Assembly: GCA_023435855.1 (NCBI GenBank)
Contig: JAEZLG010000164.1
Location: forward strand, 1-7,982
Reading direction: 5' to 3'
Origin: Bacillota bacterium
GTDB taxonomy: Bacteria; Bacillota; Clostridia; Christensenellales; CAG-138
DNA: 7,982 nucleotides
The notes beneath the pieces were generated by a model. The model did no database searches and was not told where the DNA came from. It was given only the letters and a program-made list of their open reading frames with translations. The position numbers and the translations under genes are program-made. Shown here in pieces: positions 6,706 to 7,982 of the stretch (positions within the stretch are counted from its first letter, which is position 1; each line of letters opens with the position of its first letter).

Positions 6706-6734
6706 TTATTCGCTCGGCAAAATTAACCTCCTTT
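6706..6734 (-). promoter_or_regulatory. Sigma-H promoter of the spoIIA operon
   Basis: On the minus strand, AAAGGAGGT (6726-6734) fits the sigma-H -35 consensus RnAGGAwWW apart from two positions. AGCGAATAA (6706-6714) fits the -10 RnnGAATww fully, and the 11-base spacing is standard. The start is expected near 6700, giving a leader of about 65 bases. Sigma-H control of spoIIA is established in Bacillus and agrees with this reading. No sigma-A promoter of acceptable spacing is seen. Confidence 0.75.
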
Positions 6735-6780
6735 GTCATTTGTCCACTTGTTATGTCTTATTATGGGAGTATATGTCAAA
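6734..6780. promoter_or_regulatory. Candidate Spo0A-binding region: cluster of TGTC motifs upstream of spoIIAA
   Basis: Read on the plus strand, TGTC occurs at 6734, 6741, 6754 and 6774, all in the same orientation. The 0A box is TGTCGAA; TGTCAAA (6774-6780) matches 6 of 7, while TGTCATT, TGTCCAC and TGTCTTA match only the core. The cluster lies at about -34 to -80 from the predicted start, where Spo0A acts on sigma-H promoters in Bacillus. Only the 6774 site is a good match. Confidence 0.45.
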
Positions 6781-6806
6781 TAACATGAAACTATACATGT
6801 TTTACA

Positions 6807-6839
6807 AAAAACCGTTGTGTAAATCCCCAAACGGTTTTT
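6807..6839 (-). terminator. Intrinsic terminator of corA
   Basis: Perfect 10-bp stem: AAAAACCGTT (6807-6816) with AACGGTTTTT (6830-6839) and a 13-base loop. On the minus strand the stem ends in six T residues, beginning about 22 bases after the corA stop. It isolates corA from the spoIIA promoter. The symmetrical A/T flanks would also allow function on the plus strand. Confidence 0.85.
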
Positions 6840-6860
6840 ATATCAAACCATTTTCTTAGA

Positions 6861-7865
6861 TTAGAACCACTTTTTTCGCTTAAAATAAATCAGCATCCCC
6901 ACGGCAATGAGCACCATCGCGCCCCATATGCCGTAGTAGCCCCATTTTACTTCCAAAAGAGGCATATACTTAAAATTCATCCCGTACACGCCCGTGACAA
7001 ACGAAAGCGGTATAAATATGGTCGATATGATCGTGAGTATTTTCATGACCTCGTTCAACTTGTTGTTTGTATTAGAAAAATGAATTTCCCGAATGCCCGC
7101 GATAAGATCGCGGCTCGTATCCGTGATATCGACAGCTTGCGCGATGCGATCATATACGTCGCGGAAATACGGTTTTGTCTCCTTGTGAATGAGTGGGCTT
7201 ACCTCCCTCCACATGAGTGAGGTAACATCGCGCAGCGGCCAGATTGCCCTAGTAAGGCTCAAAAGTTCCTTGCGTATATCGCTCATGATCTCGAGCTGCT
7301 TTTTGGTTGCGTTTTTTAATATCTCTTCCTCCAACACTTCGATTCGGTCATTGACGATTTCCAACACGTCAAAATACCCGTCTACAATGCCGTCAAGCAG
7401 CGAATAGAGCAGATAATCCGCCCCTCGTGCCCTTATCTGCATACTTCCGCTTTTGATATGGCTGCGGATTGGTGCAAACACATCCCCTGCCGATCGACCG
7501 AAAGAGATTACATAGTTTGATCCTAAAATGAAATTCATGGGCTCTGTCACAAGTTCATCTTTTATAAAGTAAACCATTTTTGCCGCGAGGTGAACCTGCT
7601 CGTCGTACGTCTCTATCTTTGTGCGCAAGCTGCCGTTTTTTATGTTTTCAAGCACAATCGGATGGATGAAAAACGCCGTGCCTAGCGACACCAAGGTCTC
7701 CTCAGGGCACGCGTCATCAATGTCGATCCAGCGTACCATTCCCTTAGGAACGTTTGACAGCATCTCAAGCGACTGCGCGTTCAAAGCGTCTATCTCGTAA
7801 TACTCGCTATGCGTTGCATTGTATTGCGTAACACCGACAGGCAGCGGAGCACTTAAAGTCTGCAT
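6861..7865 (-). CDS. corA: CorA-family divalent metal ion transporter (magnesium/cobalt)
   Basis: Inner-membrane channel for Mg2+, and in some members Co2+ or Ni2+, working as a pentamer. At 334 residues it is normal for the family. The large cytoplasmic N-terminal domain includes WIDIDD (46-51), the HPIVLENI stretch (68-75) and a long helical stalk (about 165-275). Two C-terminal membrane segments follow (about 275-294 and 309-328), joined by the external loop with the signature YGMNF (294-298; GMN at 295-297), which is the selectivity filter, and then MPLLEVKWG. The short basic tail FKRKKWF is typical. The ATG at 7865 is preceded by GGGGAAGGG. No promoter is visible in the 33 bases between the start and the upstream terminator. 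It has no evident link to sporulation; the family function is firm, the exact ion is inferred. Confidence 0.95.
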   Translation of the reverse strand: MQTLSAPLPVGVTQYNATHSEYYEIDALNAQSLEMLSNVPKGMVRWIDIDDACPEETLVSLGTAFFIHPIVLENIKNGSLRTKIETYDEQVHLAAKMVYFIKDELVTEPMNFILGSNYVISFGRSAGDVFAPIRSHIKSGSMQIRARGADYLLYSLLDGIVDGYFDVLEIVNDRIEVLEEEILKNATKKQLEIMSDIRKELLSLTRAIWPLRDVTSLMWREVSPLIHKETKPYFRDVYDRIAQAVDITDTSRDLIAGIREIHFSNTNNKLNEVMKILTIISTIFIPLSFVTGVYGMNFKYMPLLEVKWGYYGIWGAMVLIAVGMLIYFKRKKWF

Positions 7866-7898
7866 AACCCTTCCCCGTTTCGTAATGCCCTTTAAGCA

Positions 7899-7924
7899 AA
7901 AAAGTGCCTGTTAAGGCACTTTTT
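7899..7924 (-). terminator. Intrinsic terminator between the right-edge gene and corA
   Basis: Perfect 11-bp stem AAAAAGTGCCT / AGGCACTTTTT with a GTTA loop. On the minus strand it ends in six T residues. It lies 12 bases after the stop of the partial gene and 33 bases before the corA ATG, so it could also act inside a corA leader. Confidence 0.88.
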
Positions 7925-7936
7925 CTTTTAGGCTTA

Positions 7937-7982
7937 TTATTCTTCTTCTTCATCCTCACGCTTGGCCTGCTCGATGATCTTC
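7937..7982 (-). CDS. C-terminal end of an unidentified protein with an acidic tail (5' part outside the window)
   Basis: The last 14 codons of a minus-strand gene read KIIEQAKREDEEEE and end in two consecutive TAA codons (7937-7939 and 7934-7936). It is followed at once by a strong terminator, which supports a genuine gene end. The frame is chosen because it runs open to the window edge and gives a charged helical tail; one other frame meets a stop within nine codons. Too little is visible to name the product. Confidence 0.6.
   Translation of the reverse strand, partial: KIIEQAKREDEEEE

Noticed and set aside
6708..6734. Tiny reading frame upstream of spoIIAA (AAAGGAGG, then TTG and four codons to TAA)
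   Set aside because: The perfect Shine-Dalgarno match is better explained as the sigma-H -35 element. The frame is only four codons long, and its start would lie upstream of the predicted transcript start.
6751..6779. Sigma-A promoter for spoIIA from TTGACA on the minus strand (6774-6779)
   Set aside because: At 16-18 base spacing there is no TATAAT-like hexamer; CATAAT occurs too close to the -35. The motif is better counted among the TGTC sites.

Overview
The window comes from an endospore-forming member of the Bacillota, most likely a clostridial lineage with roughly balanced base composition. The main evidence is a complete spoIIA operon (spoIIAA-spoIIAB-sigF), a yunB-type sporulation gene, strong purine-rich Shine-Dalgarno sites, and a class A penicillin-binding protein with the cysteine-bearing C-terminal tail familiar from clostridia. 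I cannot name a genus from the sequence alone. There is no sign of phage, insertion sequences, CRISPR or recent transfer. This reads as a core chromosomal segment.

Layout, left to right. Positions 1-518 (minus) hold a truncated family-4-like uracil-DNA glycosylase gene. Its start codon overlaps the stop codon of the upstream gene, a large class A penicillin-binding protein (515-3271, minus). A roughly 170-bp divergent spacer follows, carrying an extended -10 promoter for the PBP. Then comes yunB (3440-4123, plus), followed by a secreted peptidoglycan-binding protein (4236-5069, plus) whose promoter sits so close to the ATG that its mRNA may be leaderless. A bidirectional terminator (5083-5111) separates it from the converging spoIIA operon: sigF (5121-5864), spoIIAB (5851-6288) and spoIIAA (6321-6632), all minus and transcribed in the order spoIIAA, spoIIAB, sigF. 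Upstream of spoIIAA are a well-matched sigma-H promoter and a cluster of TGTC motifs resembling Spo0A boxes. Next are a CorA-type metal-ion transporter gene with its own terminator (6807-6863) and, at the right edge, another terminator and the last 14 codons of an unidentified minus-strand gene with an acidic tail.

Functionally, the spoIIA operon is the forespore commitment switch. SpoIIAB is an anti-sigma factor and kinase that holds sigma-F inactive, SpoIIAA in its unphosphorylated form releases sigma-F, and sigma-F starts the forespore programme. yunB belongs to the mother-cell (sigma-E) side in Bacillus. The PBP and the peptidoglycan-binding protein act at the cell wall. The glycosylase gene appears to be co-expressed with the PBP by overlap, not by shared function.

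I found no convincing new system. The points most worth a second look are the glycosylase lacking all four expected Fe-S cysteines, the possibly leaderless wall-protein gene with an inverted repeat over its -35 region, the poorly characterised His/Cys domain of that protein, and the terminator hairpin only 33 bp upstream of corA.
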